Assembly: GCF_014863405.1 (NCBI RefSeq)
Contig: NZ_JACZZA010000001.1
Location: 930,001-994,000 of the forward strand
Reading direction: 5' to 3'
DNA length: 64,000 nucleotides
Source: Dyella acidiphila
GTDB taxonomy: Bacteria > Pseudomonadota > Gammaproteobacteria > Xanthomonadales > Rhodanobacteraceae
This document shows, piece after piece, positions 1 through 9,152 of this stretch. The first letter of the stretch is position 1, and every line of letters starts with the position of its first letter. Under the pieces are notes generated by a model. It was not told where the DNA came from and did not search any database. It was given only the letters and a program-made list of their open reading frames with translations. The position numbers were made by a program, and so were the translations under genes.

Positions 1-429
1 GACCAGATCCAGGGCGGCATCGCCTACGTGATCGACGTATCCAAGCCGGCCGGCCAGCGCATCGTGAAGCTCAGCTATCACGGCAAGCCGGTGCAGCCCG
101 CGCAAAGCTTCGTGGTGGTGACCAACAACTACCGCGCCAGCGGCGGCGGCCATTTCCCCGGCCTGGACGGCAACAACATCGTGCTGGCCGCACCGGATGG
201 CACGCGTGAAATCGTGGCGCAATGGCTGCAAAAACATCCTTCGCTGGACAGCAAGGATGTACCCGCCGCTTCGTGGCATTTCGCGCGCCTGAAAACCCAC
301 GGCCCGGTGGTGTTCACGTCGGCCGGCGACAAGCAGGCGGTAGCGCAGGGCGATGGCCTGCACAACATCACGCAGCTACGCGACAACGGTGACGGTACGG
401 CGGTGTATTCGATCGACCTGTCGCACTGA
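1..429 (+). CDS. cpdB: 2',3'-cyclic-nucleotide 2'-phosphodiesterase/3'-nucleotidase, C-terminal part (5' end outside window)
   Basis: Open from the first base in frame 1, ending with TGA at 427-429, so only the last ~142 residues are present. The stretch TNNYRASGGGHFPGLDG is the substrate-binding segment of the C-terminal 5'-nucleotidase domain of CpdB-type enzymes. These are periplasmic metallophosphoesterases that hydrolyse 2',3'-cyclic nucleotides and 3'-nucleotides to salvage extracellular nucleotides. The catalytic metallophosphoesterase domain and signal peptide lie upstream of the window. Identification rests on the motif and is fairly firm. Confidence 0.8.
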   Translation, partial: DQIQGGIAYVIDVSKPAGQRIVKLSYHGKPVQPAQSFVVVTNNYRASGGGHFPGLDGNNIVLAAPDGTREIVAQWLQKHPSLDSKDVPAASWHFARLKTHGPVVFTSAGDKQAVAQGDGLHNITQLRDNGDGTAVYSIDLSH

Positions 430-461
430 GCCCGGAAAATCGCGGTCTTCATTGCGCCACC

Positions 462-538
462 GTCATCCCGGCGAAAGCCGGGACCCCGCGCCTGCAGTGC
501 AGCAAAGGCACTGGATCCCGGCCTTCGCCGGGATGACG
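462..538. repeat. REP-like inverted repeat
   Basis: Two arms, GTCATCCCGGCGAAAGCC at 462-479 and GGCCTTCGCCGGGATGAC at 521-538, are near-perfect inverted complements separated by about 41 bases. This CGTCATCCCGGC type of palindrome is a common dispersed intergenic repeat in proteobacteria. It lies just after cpdB and ahead of the thr promoter and may form a hairpin at the 3' end of the cpdB transcript. Confidence 0.75.
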
Positions 539-590
539 AGCAAAGAAAAAGTGCGCCGCAAGCTCATGCAATAGTTTCATTAGGCAACTG

Positions 591-620
591 TTGACAGCCG
601 CTGCAGCGCACAACTACTGT
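591..620 (+). promoter_or_regulatory. candidate sigma-70 promoter of the thr operon
   Basis: A perfect -35 hexamer TTGACA (591-596) is followed after 18 bases by TACTGT (615-620), a 4/6 match to the -10 consensus. The predicted start of transcription, about 7 bases further on, falls at or next to the ATG of the thrL leader peptide at 628. No Shine-Dalgarno sequence precedes that ATG, so the transcript may be leaderless. Confidence 0.55.
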
Positions 621-627
621 CGGTTCC

Positions 628-780
628 ATGTCGCCCGCATCCGCGCCAGCACGCATCGTTTTCACCCCGGCCATCGCCGGGCGTGCGCGCATTGCGACGA
701 CCACGATCATCGCCACGATTATTACCACCACTACCGGAACCGGTACGACCGGCTACGGGGTGGTGTCAGTGCGCGAGTAA
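628..780 (+). CDS. thrL: thr operon leader peptide (attenuation peptide)
   Basis: A 50-codon reading frame (ATG 628, TAA 778-780). Its middle reads TTTIIATIITTTTGTGTTG, an extreme run of Thr and Ile codons. It sits directly before the threonine genes, the same arrangement as E. coli thrL, in which ribosome stalling at Thr/Ile codons relieves transcription attenuation when charged tRNA-Thr or tRNA-Ile is scarce. The N-terminal ~20 residues before the Thr/Ile run are an extension relative to the 21-aa E. coli peptide, so an internal start is possible, but no SD marks one. Assignment rests on composition and position. Confidence 0.85.
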   Translation: MSPASAPARIVFTPAIAGRARIATTTIIATIITTTTGTGTTGYGVVSVRE

Positions 781-795
781 GTTCTCAAACGCCAC

Positions 796-823
796 GGCCC
801 CGCCCTCGAAGAGGCGGGCCGGG
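796..823 (+). terminator. GC-rich hairpin in the thr leader, possible attenuator
   Basis: GGCCCCGCCCTC (796-807) can pair with GAGGCGGGCC (811-820) with one bulged C and a 3-base loop, between the thrL stop and the start of the homoserine dehydrogenase gene. This is where an attenuator stem is expected. It is not followed by a U tract, so either termination is not of the classical type or another pairing is used. Confidence 0.45.
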
Positions 824-869
824 CCACTCCCGAACCGCCAGCGAGCAGGGGCCTCTACCGGAGGCCATC

Positions 870-2012
870 ATGGATAGCTGCGCATCACTCATCGCCGAAC
901 ACCCGTACCGACTGCCCCCTTTGCAGGCCGCCAGTTCGCGGCGTCGAACCCTGGCGGTGGGCCTGATCGGTCCCGGACGTGTCGGCAGCGTGCTGCTGGC
1001 GCAGTTGCGCGCCGCACAGGAACGGCTGGCACGCGAGGCCGGACTGGAACTGAAACTCTGCGGCGTGGCCGCCAGCCGCCGCATGTGGCTCGATTGCGAC
1101 GATCCCGAGCTCAATGCGCAGCACGATGCGCAGACCTGGCGGCCGGCCGACCTGGATCAGTTCGCCGCCCATGTGCGCGGCGAAGGCCAGCGCCACGCGA
1201 TGCTGATCGACTGCAGCGCCAGCGACATGGTCGCCTCGCAATATCCGTACTGGCTGGCGTCCGGCCTGCATGTGGTGACGCCGAGCAAGCTGGCCAGCAG
1301 CGGTCCGCTGTCGCGCTGGCAATCGATTCGCGCAGCCAGCCAGTACGGCGGGCGCTTCCGCTACGAAGCCACGGTATGCGCCGGCCTGCCGGTGGTGCAG
1401 ACGCTGCGCGACCTGCTCGATACCGGCGATCAGCTGCTGTCGGTGGAAGGCATGTTCTCCGGCACCCTGGCCTGGCTGTGCTGCCAGTACGACGGCCAGC
1501 GCCCGTTCTCCGCCCTGCTGCGCGAAGCGCATGCGCTGGGTTATACCGAGCCCGACCCGCGCGACGATCTTTCCGGCATGGATGTCGCGCGCAAGCTGGT
1601 GATCCTGGCGCGCGAAGCGGGCTGGCCGCTGTCCCTGCACGACGTGGCGGTGGAGAGCCTGGTGCCGGCGGAACTGGCCGAGGTACCGGTGGAGGAATTC
1701 ATGGCGCGGCTGGAGCAGCTCGATGCGCCGATGGCCCAGCGGCTGGCGGCGGCCCAGGCCGCGCAAGGCGTGCTGCGCCACGTGGCCAGCCTGGACTGCG
1801 ACGGCCGCGCCCGGGTCGGCCTGCATGCGCTGCCGGCCGCGCATGCATTCGCGCATACGCGGCTTACGGATAACATCGTGCAATTCCGCACTCAGCGTTA
1901 CCGCGATAATCCGCTGCTGGTGCAAGGCCCTGGCGCAGGTCCCGAAGTGACCGCCGCCGGGGTATTTGCCGATCTGCTGCGCATCGCCGAATCGCTGGAG
2001 GTGCGCGCATGA
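870..2012 (+). CDS. hom: homoserine dehydrogenase (monofunctional)
   Basis: NAD(P)-dependent reduction of aspartate-4-semialdehyde to homoserine, the branch point to threonine and methionine. The nucleotide-binding loop [10 protein letters not shown] is at residues 31-40. The homoserine dehydrogenase signature is seen as [19 protein letters not shown], with the conserved Glu, Asp and Lys. The frame is open further upstream, but ATG 870 follows a GGAGG at 860-864 and gives 380 aa. There is no aspartokinase domain, unlike enteric ThrA, and no C-terminal ACT domain, so allosteric threonine feedback on this protein is not expected. The gene overlaps thrB by ATGA. Confidence 0.9.
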   Translation: MDSCASLIAEHPYRLPPLQAASSRRRTLAVGLIGPGRVGSVLLAQLRAAQERLAREAGLELKLCGVAASRRMWLDCDDPELNAQHDAQTWRPADLDQFAAHVRGEGQRHAMLIDCSASDMVASQYPYWLASGLHVVTPSKLASSGPLSRWQSIRAASQYGGRFRYEATVCAGLPVVQTLRDLLDTGDQLLSVEGMFSGTLAWLCCQYDGQRPFSALLREAHALGYTEPDPRDDLSGMDVARKLVILAREAGWPLSLHDVAVESLVPAELAEVPVEEFMARLEQLDAPMAQRLAAAQAAQGVLRHVASLDCDGRARVGLHALPAAHAFAHTRLTDNIVQFRTQRYRDNPLLVQGPGAGPEVTAAGVFADLLRIAESLEVRA

Positions 2013-2992
2013 ACACTCCTCTTGCCATGAAGTCCCCGATGTCGCCGCAACGCCTGCAATCCGCTTCCGCCGTCGCCTTCGCCAGCGTGGGCAATGTCGG
2101 CGTGGGCTTCGACATTCTCGGCCACTGCATCGCCGGCGCTTCCGACCGCGTGGATGTGCGCCGCATCGATACTTCCACCGTGCGCATCGCCGGCATTGAC
2201 GGCTGTGTCGACGTATTACCGACCGACGCTGCACAGAACACCGCAGGCGCCGCCCTGCTCGCCCTGCGCAAGGCGCTGGGCCTGCAGCATGGTTTCGAAC
2301 TTTTCCTGCACAAAGGCATTGCGCTGGGCTCGGGCATGGGCGGCTCGGCCGCATCGTGCGTGGCGGCGCTGGTCGCCGCCAATGCATTGCTGGAACGGCC
2401 GCTGTCGCGCGAATCGCTGTATGGCTTTGCGATGGAAGGCGAGGCCGTGGCCAGCGGCGGACGGCATGGCGACAACGTGGGGCCGATGCTGCTCGGCGGC
2501 CTGGCGCTGGCTACGCGCGAACGCCTGCTGCGCGTGCCGGTGCCGGCCAGCTGGCACTGCGCCCTGGTGCATCCGCACGTGGTGCTGGAAACGCGCAAGG
2601 CACGCGCCGCGCTGGCCGGCGACTACGCGTTGGGCGAATTCGTGGCGCAGTCGGCCAACCTCGCGCTGGTGCTGGCCGGCTGCTGGCGCGGCGAAGCGGA
2701 ACTGGTGCGCGAAGGCCTGAAGGATGTGCTGGTGGAACCGCGCCGTGCACCGCTGGTGCCGAATTTTGCGCGCGTGAAACAGGCAGCACTGGACCATCGC
2801 GCCCTGGGCGCGAGCATCTCCGGCGGCGGCCCCAGCGTCTTCGGCTGGTTCGAACAGCGCAGCGACGCAGAAGCTGCCGCACAGGCGATGCGCAGCGCTT
2901 TCGCCGAAGCCGGACTGGACAGCGACAGCTTTGTCGCTCCCGTCGACGGACCCGCCGCCGCCCTGCTGCCTGCTGCCGGTGAACCCGCATGA
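2009..2992 (+). CDS. thrB: homoserine kinase
   Basis: GHMP-family kinase phosphorylating homoserine to O-phosphohomoserine, the penultimate step to threonine. The ATP-binding glycine-rich motif [14 protein letters not shown] is at residues 103-116, and the C-terminal [12 protein letters not shown] loop is also typical of GHMP kinases. Length is 327 aa, slightly longer than E. coli ThrB, with ~15 extra N-terminal residues; Met7 or Met11 could be the true start. The start overlaps the stop of hom (ATGA) and its own stop overlaps the thrC start, so translation of the three enzymes is probably coupled. Confidence 0.93.
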   Translation: MNTPLAMKSPMSPQRLQSASAVAFASVGNVGVGFDILGHCIAGASDRVDVRRIDTSTVRIAGIDGCVDVLPTDAAQNTAGAALLALRKALGLQHGFELFLHKGIALGSGMGGSAASCVAALVAANALLERPLSRESLYGFAMEGEAVASGGRHGDNVGPMLLGGLALATRERLLRVPVPASWHCALVHPHVVLETRKARAALAGDYALGEFVAQSANLALVLAGCWRGEAELVREGLKDVLVEPRRAPLVPNFARVKQAALDHRALGASISGGGPSVFGWFEQRSDAEAAAQAMRSAFAEAGLDSDSFVAPVDGPAAALLPAAGEPA

Positions 2993-4326
2993 GCGAAACC
3001 TTGCACTATCCCAGCACACGCGGCGCCAGTCCCGCGACCACCCTCAGCGCGGCGATCGCCGCGGGGCTCGCGCCGGATGGCGGTCTGTATGTGCCGGATC
3101 ACTTGCCCACACTCGACGTGCAGGATTTCGATCCGCGCGGCACGCTGGCCGATACGGCGGCAACTTTGCTTGCACCGTTTTTTGCGGGTGATGGATTGGC
3201 GCCTGCGCTGCCCTCGATCTGCGCCGAGGCACTCACCTTCCCCACGCCGCTGCGCAGCTTGCCGCAGCATCCCGGGACTTCCGTGCTGGAGTTGTTTCAC
3301 GGCCCCACCGCGGCATTCAAGGATGTCGGTGCGCGGTTTCTCGCCGCCTGCCTGCGCCGGCTGCGCGGCGACGATGCATCCCGGCTGACGATCCTGGTGG
3401 CAACTTCCGGCGACACCGGCGCGGCGGTGGGCGCAGCCTTTCACCGGCAGCCACATGTAGACGTGGTGATCCTGTATCCCGATGGCCGCGTCTCGCCGCG
3501 CCAGGCGCATCAGCTCGGCTGCTTCGGCGACAACGTGCAAGCCTTGCGCGTGCACGGCCGCTTCGACGATTGCCAGCGCATGGTCAAAGCAGCGTTGAAC
3601 GATGCCGCGCTGCAGGCACAGATGCCGCTGTCTTCGGCCAACAGCATCAGCCTCGGCCGCCTGCTGCCGCAGATGAGCTATTACGCCCACGCCGCTGTCG
3701 GCTGGTGGCACGACCACCGCGAAGCGCTGAACCTGGTCGTGCCCACCGGCAATCTCGGCAACGCACTGGCCGCGCTATGGGTGCGCCAGATGGGCCTGCC
3801 GCTGGGCCGTATCCAGCTGGCCTGCAACGCCAACGCCACCCTGCCCGATTATTTCGCCGGCCACGACTACACGCCGCGGCAAGCGGTGGCGACGCTGGCC
3901 AATGCCATGGACGTGGGCGCGCCGAGCAATTTCGAACGCCTGCAATGGACCTTCCCGCAAGCGCACGATCTGCGCGCGCAAGTGCAGGCGCACAGCGTGG
4001 ACGACCGCAGCATCTGCGCCACCATAGCGCTGCATGCGCGCGAACATGGCGAGGTGTTCTGTCCGCATACGGCTACCGCCATGCATGTGCTCGATCAGTT
4101 GCGGGCGCAGGGCGATGCCTCGCCCTGGGCGATCGTGGCCACCGCGCATCCGGCGAAATTCGAAAGCGTGGTCGAGCCCCTGGTCGGCGCACCGGTCGCA
4201 GTGCCCGCAGCCCTGGCGGCGATGTTGCAGCGCCCCGCCGCGGCCGAGCCGATCGACGCCGACTACGGCCTCTTCCGCCAATGGCTGCAGGAGCGCGCCA
4301 GCCAGGATCTGTCGGCGCCGTGCTGA
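2989..4326 (+). CDS. thrC: threonine synthase
   Basis: PLP enzyme converting O-phosphohomoserine to threonine. The PLP lysine is in [11 protein letters not shown] (K111), and the phosphate-binding loop appears as [10 protein letters not shown]. At 445 aa it fits the bacterial class I threonine synthase length. Last gene of the thr operon (ATGA overlap with thrB); the next gene starts 90 bp downstream and is unrelated. Confidence 0.95.
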   Translation: MSETLHYPSTRGASPATTLSAAIAAGLAPDGGLYVPDHLPTLDVQDFDPRGTLADTAATLLAPFFAGDGLAPALPSICAEALTFPTPLRSLPQHPGTSVLELFHGPTAAFKDVGARFLAACLRRLRGDDASRLTILVATSGDTGAAVGAAFHRQPHVDVVILYPDGRVSPRQAHQLGCFGDNVQALRVHGRFDDCQRMVKAALNDAALQAQMPLSSANSISLGRLLPQMSYYAHAAVGWWHDHREALNLVVPTGNLGNALAALWVRQMGLPLGRIQLACNANATLPDYFAGHDYTPRQAVATLANAMDVGAPSNFERLQWTFPQAHDLRAQVQAHSVDDRSICATIALHAREHGEVFCPHTATAMHVLDQLRAQGDASPWAIVATAHPAKFESVVEPLVGAPVAVPAALAAMLQRPAAAEPIDADYGLFRQWLQERASQDLSAPC

Positions 4327-4415
4327 CGGCGCCGGCCGACGTCATTCAGGCCTTTCGCAAGCAACTGCGATACCCTGCGCAGGTTATGAAGCCGCCGCCG
4401 CATGGCGTGGACTGA

Positions 4416-5045
4416 ATGCCGATGGAAACCTCCGAAGCGAAAAAACCGGGCGAACTACGCCGCGTGCCGCAGCGCCAGCGCGGTCACGAACGCGTGGCCG
4501 CGCTGCTGGAAGCGGCCGCGTCCTGCTTTGTCGAAAAGGGCTACGACGCCACCACCATGACCGAGGTGGCGGCACGGGCGGGCGCATCGATCGGCTCGCT
4601 GTATCAGTTCTTCCCGACCAAGGAAGTGCTGGCGCAGGCGCTGGTGGAGCAATACGCGCAGGCGGTATATGCCGAGCTGGCGACGCTGGCCGAGCAGTCC
4701 GTGCCGTGGAGCACCGAGGAACTGGCGCGGCAGCTGTGCGCGTTCCTGGTGTCGTTCCGCAAGCGTCACCCGGCCTTCGTGGTGTTGGTGGAAACGGTCA
4801 TCATGCCGTCCGTCGACGGCATGGCGATTCGCCGCCGCGTGCGCGCGCAATTGCAGGCGCTGCTGGCGCAGCGCGCCGCACATCGTTCAAGCGAAGACAT
4901 GCATGCCGCCGCCGTGGTGGTGCAGCAGATGATGAAGGCGGCGATTGCGATTCACGCCGAGCCCGACATGCCTGGCCGCGATGCGGCACTGATGCAATTG
5001 CAGCACGCCATGCAGCTGTATCTGCATGGCGTGTTCGCCAAGTAG
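4416..5045 (+). CDS. TetR/AcrR-family transcriptional regulator
   Basis: 209 aa. The N-terminal helix-turn-helix lies at about residues 25-70 and contains TMTEVAARAGASIGSLYQFF, the classic TetR recognition-helix region. The rest is a helical ligand-binding domain with no recognisable subtype. A second ATG lies two codons in. The regulated gene is not evident: the upstream thr operon is co-directional and the next gene converges. Ligand unknown. Confidence 0.85.
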   Translation: MPMETSEAKKPGELRRVPQRQRGHERVAALLEAAASCFVEKGYDATTMTEVAARAGASIGSLYQFFPTKEVLAQALVEQYAQAVYAELATLAEQSVPWSTEELARQLCAFLVSFRKRHPAFVVLVETVIMPSVDGMAIRRRVRAQLQALLAQRAAHRSSEDMHAAAVVVQQMMKAAIAIHAEPDMPGRDAALMQLQHAMQLYLHGVFAK

Positions 5046-5051
5046 GGCGAA

Positions 5052-5492
5052 TCAGCCGCCCTTGGTCGGATAGGTCTGGAAACCGCCGCCCTGCTGTTGC
5101 GGCGCCTGCGCCGGCTGCTGCGGCTGAGACTGCGGATTGCCCTGGATCGGCGGCGGTGCCGACGACCCCACCGGGTGATTGCCGCAGTAATACGCTTCCC
5201 ACGGCTGCGAACCGTCGACCGGATCGGCCAGCGGCTTCATCGTGTCTGCATGCATGCTGGCTGCGCTGTTGCGCGCCTGCACCTGCAGCTCGTCGCGCAC
5301 CTTGATGTCGTTGCGATCGAACGGTCCGACGTGGTCCATCACCGAAACGGTGATCTTGCCCAGGTCATGGCAACCGGAAACATCGCCTGTCCATACTGTG
5401 CGCACGCCGTTGGATCCCGGATCGGGATTAATGCCCCAGGTACAGCCGCCAAGCAGTACTGCGGGTACGAGCAACAGCAGGGTCTTGCGCAT
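5052..5492 (-). CDS. DUF4156-type outer-membrane lipoprotein
   Basis: 146 aa starting at MRKTLLLL, chosen over a longer open frame because GGAG precedes this ATG and the signal peptide begins here. The lipobox is LLGGC, so it is exported and lipidated. The body has CxxLG and AxxMxAD(T) features of DUF4156 proteins. The last ~40 residues are a low-complexity Gln/Pro/Gly tail not typical of that family. Function unknown. Convergent with the TetR gene, 6 bp apart. Confidence 0.7.
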   Translation of the reverse strand: MRKTLLLLVPAVLLGGCTWGINPDPGSNGVRTVWTGDVSGCHDLGKITVSVMDHVGPFDRNDIKVRDELQVQARNSAASMHADTMKPLADPVDGSQPWEAYYCGNHPVGSSAPPPIQGNPQSQPQQPAQAPQQQGGGFQTYPTKGG

Positions 5493-5778
5493 GAGTAGCT
5501 CCATGGATGCGTTTGATGCGAAGGGTTGAGATCCGCGTTGCATCGTAACGCGTGCCGGCGCCTTGTCATCGAACGCCGGCTTAGCAGCGCGGCCTGCGGT
5601 GTCCGTCCGGACACTGTCCGGTTATGGGTGTCCGGTGTCCGCGGACATCCAGGCCGCCGCCGAGACATCGCAACAAATCGATGTTTATCAGCATATTACG
5701 ACGCAAGAACAGGCTGGCACGGCGTTTGCACTCTGGTAGGCAAGGACCCTGACGGTCCTCCCAACTGGAGCCAAGGAC

Positions 5779-6000
5779 ATGAAATTCAGTGAAGCCAAAT
5801 TCGAAGCGATGGTCCTGCGCGGACTGTTCGCCGCTTGCCTGCTGGTCAGCGGTCTGATCCTGGCCGCGATGGTCGTCGCCAAGCCCGCCGCGGTGCAACT
5901 GGCCGCTGGCAATCCGGTCGAGGCCTTGTTCGCCGCTGCACCGTCGAGCTGCGCACTGCCGGACCTGGGCAACATGGTTTGCATCCGTGCCGCCGGCTGA
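5779..6000 (+). CDS. small single-pass membrane protein, first of a paralogous pair
   Basis: 73 aa with GGAG at 5767-5770, 8 bases before the ATG. An N-terminal amphipathic stretch is followed by one transmembrane segment (GLFAACLLVSGLILAAMVVA) and a short C-terminal tail with two cysteines. It is clearly related to the next gene: both begin M(K/N)F, share a LR(G/S)LFxAC-LV-GL core and an A-K-x(4)-QLAA tail. No known family recognised. The two-gene duplication and good ribosome sites argue that both are expressed. Confidence 0.6.
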   Translation: MKFSEAKFEAMVLRGLFAACLLVSGLILAAMVVAKPAAVQLAAGNPVEALFAAAPSSCALPDLGNMVCIRAAG

Positions 6001-6037
6001 TCGGCGCCACCCACACCTTTTATCAGGAGATATCGCC

Positions 6038-6190
6038 ATGAACTTCGAAACGATGATGCTGCGCAGCCTGTTTGGAGCATGCGTACTGGTCTGCGGCCTG
6101 GCCCTGGTCTCGATGGTGAGCGCCAAGTCGGTGCCGGCCCAGCTGGCTGCCCACGCTCCGATCGCCACCGCCACCGTCGTGACCGGCTGA
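6038..6190 (+). CDS. small single-pass membrane protein, second of a paralogous pair
   Basis: 50 aa, starting at ATG 6038 with AGGAGA at 6025-6030. One transmembrane segment ([20 protein letters not shown]) followed by KSVPAQLAA, matching the first paralogue, which carries ~23 extra C-terminal residues. It lies 37 bp downstream of that paralogue and 40 bp before trmL, so the pair may be co-transcribed with trmL. Function unknown. Confidence 0.6.
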   Translation: MNFETMMLRSLFGACVLVCGLALVSMVSAKSVPAQLAAHAPIATATVVTG

Positions 6191-6230
6191 GCACGAGACG
6201 CGATCGGCCCCGTCATCCGATAATGGCGGC

Positions 6231-6701
6231 ATGCTGCATGTCATCCTGTTCAGACCCGAAATCCCGCCCAATACCGGCAACGTGATCCGCCTGTGCGCCA
6301 ATACCGGCGCCAGCCTGCACCTGATCCGCCCGCTGGGCTTCGAGCTCGACGATACGCGCCTGCGCCGCGCCGGCCTCGATTACCACGAATATGCGCGCGT
6401 AAGCGTGCACGACGATCTCGATGCCTGCCTCGCGACGCTGAAGCATCCGCGCGTGTTCGCCTTCTCCACCCGCGGACGCAGCATGCACGTGGATGCACGT
6501 TTCCGTGACGGCGATGCCCTGTTGTTCGGCTGCGAAACCGCGGGGCTGCCCGATGCAGTGCTGGACGCATTGCCGCCGGAGCAGCGCCTGCGCCTGCCGA
6601 TGTGCCCGGACAGCCGCAGCCTGAATCTGTCCAACAGCGTAGCGGTGGCGGTGTATGAAGCCTGGCGGCAGCTCGGCTTCGCCGGCGCCAAACCGGTGTG
6701 A
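6231..6701 (+). CDS. trmL: tRNA (cytidine(34)-2'-O)-methyltransferase
   Basis: 156 aa SPOUT-family methyltransferase that 2'-O-methylates the wobble base of tRNA-Leu isoacceptors using SAM. The N-terminal motif [19 protein letters not shown] and the C-terminal trefoil-knot residues ([30 protein letters not shown]) are diagnostic. Length matches E. coli TrmL (157 aa). Confidence 0.93.
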   Translation: MLHVILFRPEIPPNTGNVIRLCANTGASLHLIRPLGFELDDTRLRRAGLDYHEYARVSVHDDLDACLATLKHPRVFAFSTRGRSMHVDARFRDGDALLFGCETAGLPDAVLDALPPEQRLRLPMCPDSRSLNLSNSVAVAVYEAWRQLGFAGAKPV

Positions 6702-6750
6702 TCGCCGCCCCTCACGATCAGCGCGACGCCTGGGCGGCTACAATCCCGGG

Positions 6751-7398
6751 ATGAATGCCGCCTCATCTCCCCGTCTGCTGCCGCAACCGCTGCGCAAACT
6801 CGCCGGTCGCGCACTGGAGACAGCGCTCAATCACGCGCTGTCGCTCGATCCCGATACCCAGGCCAGGCTGGCCGCGCTGGAAGGCCGCAGCGTGCAATTG
6901 CAACTGCGCGGCCTGGAGGTGTCGATGGCCATCAGCGTCGAGCAGGGACGGCTGAAAGTCGGTCCCGCGCCGGACAGCAGCGATCTGCGCGTCGCCGCCA
7001 CGCCCGGCAGCCTGCTGTCGATGCTGTTTCGCCGCGGCGACGAGAGCATGGCGCCGGGCAAGGTGGATATCGCCGGCGATGCGGAGCTGGCGCGCCGGCT
7101 GGAAAAACTCGCCAGCGGCTTTGCGCCGGATTTCGAAGAAGCCTTTGCCCGCACCTTCGGCGATGTGCTCGGCGTACCGCTGGCCAAGGCGGTGCGCGAA
7201 GGATTGGCGCACGCGCGCGAATCGGCGTCGCACCTGAGTCAGGACAGTGCTGCCTGGCTGCGCGACGAGGCGCGCCTGGCCCTCGCGCCCGGCGAAGTCG
7301 AGGGTTTTCTCGATGACGTGGACGCTCTGCGCGAGCGCACCGAGCGGCTGGAAGCGCGGCTGGCGCGCCTGGAACGCCGGCGGGGATCGCATCCGTGA
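6751..7398 (+). CDS. ubiJ: ubiquinone biosynthesis accessory factor UbiJ (SCP2 domain)
   Basis: 215 aa starting at ATG 6751; the frame is open further upstream but that part overlaps trmL. The N-terminal half is an SCP2-like lipid-binding domain ([38 protein letters not shown]). The C-terminus is a predicted coiled coil of alternating Leu, Glu and Arg. UbiJ acts in the soluble Ubi complex that hydroxylates ubiquinone precursors, together with UbiK. Its stop overlaps the GTG start of ubiB, the usual gene pairing. Confidence 0.88.
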   Translation: MNAASSPRLLPQPLRKLAGRALETALNHALSLDPDTQARLAALEGRSVQLQLRGLEVSMAISVEQGRLKVGPAPDSSDLRVAATPGSLLSMLFRRGDESMAPGKVDIAGDAELARRLEKLASGFAPDFEEAFARTFGDVLGVPLAKAVREGLAHARESASHLSQDSAAWLRDEARLALAPGEVEGFLDDVDALRERTERLEARLARLERRRGSHP

Positions 7399-9041
7399 CG
7401 CCGCTGAAAGTCGTACCCGGCCTGCTGCGCGTCACTATCGTCCTGCTGCGCTACCGGCTGGATGAGCTGATCGACGCCACCCACCTGTTCCGCCCGCTGA
7501 AGCTGATCCGTCCGTTCCTTGGCCGTCCCGCCGTCGACGTGCGCCCGCTGTCACGCGGTGCGCGGATCCGCCTGGCCTTGAACGAGCTCGGCCCGATCTT
7601 CGTCAAGGCCGGGCAGGTGTTGTCGACCCGGCGCGACCTGGTGCCGGCCGATATCGCCGACGAGCTGTCGCTGCTGCAGGACCAGGTGCCGCCGTTTCCG
7701 GGCGAGCAGGCGCGCGTGATCGTGCAGCGCGAACTGAAGCTGCCGGTGGAAACGCTATATGCCAGCTTCGATCCGGTACCGCTCGCTTCCGCCTCGATCT
7801 CGCAGGTGCACCCCGCCACGTTGCTGGACGGCCGCGCCGTGGTGGTGAAGGTGCTGCGTCCGGGCATCGAGCAGCGCATTGCGCGCGACGTGAACCTGAT
7901 TCATTCGCTGGGCGAACTGGCCGAACGCTGGCATCCGAACGCAGACAAGATCCGCCCGCTCGACGTGGTCGCCGAAGTCGAGAAGATGCTGGAGAACGAG
8001 CTGGACCTGCAGCGCGAAGGCGCCAATGCCAGCCTGCTGCGGCGCAATTTCGCCAGCGGCGTGGACATGTACGTGCCCGAGGTGCATTGGGAACTCACCT
8101 CCGCGCGCGTGCTCACGCTGGAGCGCGTGTCGGGCGTGAGCTGCGACGACATCGCCGCGATCGACGCTGCCGGCATCGACCGCAAGCAGCTGGCCGCCAA
8201 GGGTGTGCGCCTGTTCTACGAACAGGTCTTCCGCGACAATTTTTTCCATGCCGACGCGCATCCGGGCAATATCTGGGTGGATCCCACGCGGGCGCAGGAG
8301 CCGCGCTTCATTGCGCTGGATTTCGGCATCATGGGTTCGCTGCCGGAAGCGGACCAATACTGGCTGGCGCAGAATTTCATCGCACTGTTCGAACGCGATT
8401 ACGCGCGCATCGCCAAGCTGCATGTGGACGCCGGCTGGATGCCCGCCAGTATCCGCATGGACGAACTGGAAGCGGCCGTGCGCACGGTCTGCGAGCCGTA
8501 TTTCACCCGCCCGCTGTCGCAGATCTCGCTGGCGGAACTGGTGGTAAAGCTGTTCCAGACCGCACGCCGCTTCGAGCTGATCTTGCAGCCGCAGCTGATT
8601 CTGCTGCAAAAAACCCTGCTCAATATCGAAGGCGTGGGACGCATGCTGGATCCGGAGATCGACATCTGGGCGGTGGCGCATCCGGTGCTCAAGCGCATCC
8701 TGCGCGAGCGCTACAGCCCGCTGCGCACTTTGCGCGAAATCCGCAAGCGCGTGCCGGAGTGGTTCCACAATGCGCCGCAGCTGCCGGAGCTGGTGCGCGA
8801 TGCGATGCGCCAGATTGCCGTCGGCGAACAGCGCATGGTGGCCGATTTCGAAATGCTGGGTCATCAGCGCGACCTGGCGCGGCGCGTGCTGCGCATGGTC
8901 GGCTGCGGCATGCTTGGCGGCACGCTGATTGTCAGCGCGACCTTGCTGGCGACACTGTCGCCGCAGCACGGCATGTTGCTGCCAGCGTGCGTAGGAGCGG
9001 CTGGCCTGCTGTCGTTTGTATATGGCTGGGTGCGGCGCTGA
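7395..9041 (+). CDS. ubiB: UbiB/ABC1-family atypical kinase for ubiquinone biosynthesis
   Basis: 548 aa with a GTG start overlapping the ubiJ stop. It has the ABC1/ADCK signature KAGQ (residues 71-74), the QVHPAT Ala-rich nucleotide loop region, a VVVKVLRPG strand with the ATP-binding lysine, and [13 protein letters not shown] plus the LDFG metal-binding motif. Two hydrophobic C-terminal segments anchor it to the inner membrane. UbiB supports ubiquinone synthesis, probably by mobilising lipid precursors through its ATPase activity. Confidence 0.94.
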   Translation: MTPLKVVPGLLRVTIVLLRYRLDELIDATHLFRPLKLIRPFLGRPAVDVRPLSRGARIRLALNELGPIFVKAGQVLSTRRDLVPADIADELSLLQDQVPPFPGEQARVIVQRELKLPVETLYASFDPVPLASASISQVHPATLLDGRAVVVKVLRPGIEQRIARDVNLIHSLGELAERWHPNADKIRPLDVVAEVEKMLENELDLQREGANASLLRRNFASGVDMYVPEVHWELTSARVLTLERVSGVSCDDIAAIDAAGIDRKQLAAKGVRLFYEQVFRDNFFHADAHPGNIWVDPTRAQEPRFIALDFGIMGSLPEADQYWLAQNFIALFERDYARIAKLHVDAGWMPASIRMDELEAAVRTVCEPYFTRPLSQISLAELVVKLFQTARRFELILQPQLILLQKTLLNIEGVGRMLDPEIDIWAVAHPVLKRILRERYSPLRTLREIRKRVPEWFHNAPQLPELVRDAMRQIAVGEQRMVADFEMLGHQRDLARRVLRMVGCGMLGGTLIVSATLLATLSPQHGMLLPACVGAAGLLSFVYGWVRR

Positions 9042-9091
9042 CAAAGCTGCCGCAGCGGCCCTTTTTGCTGTTATCTGCACTCCGCTTCACC

Positions 9092-9115
9092 GTCATTCGG
9101 CGCGTGTCGAATGAC
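9092..9115. repeat. short palindrome downstream of ubiB
   Basis: GTCATTCG (9092-9099) and CGAATGAC (9108-9115) form an 8-bp perfect stem with an 8-base loop between ubiB and truC. No U tract follows, so it is a weak terminator candidate at best. Confidence 0.4.
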
Positions 9116-9152
9116 AGCGAGGCAATCCGCAGGCATCTCCGAGTGATTCACG

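Noticed and set aside
885-2387. A 500-codon minus-strand open frame across the thr genes
   Set aside because: Arg/Ala/Gly-biased shadow of hom and thrB with no recognisable domain.
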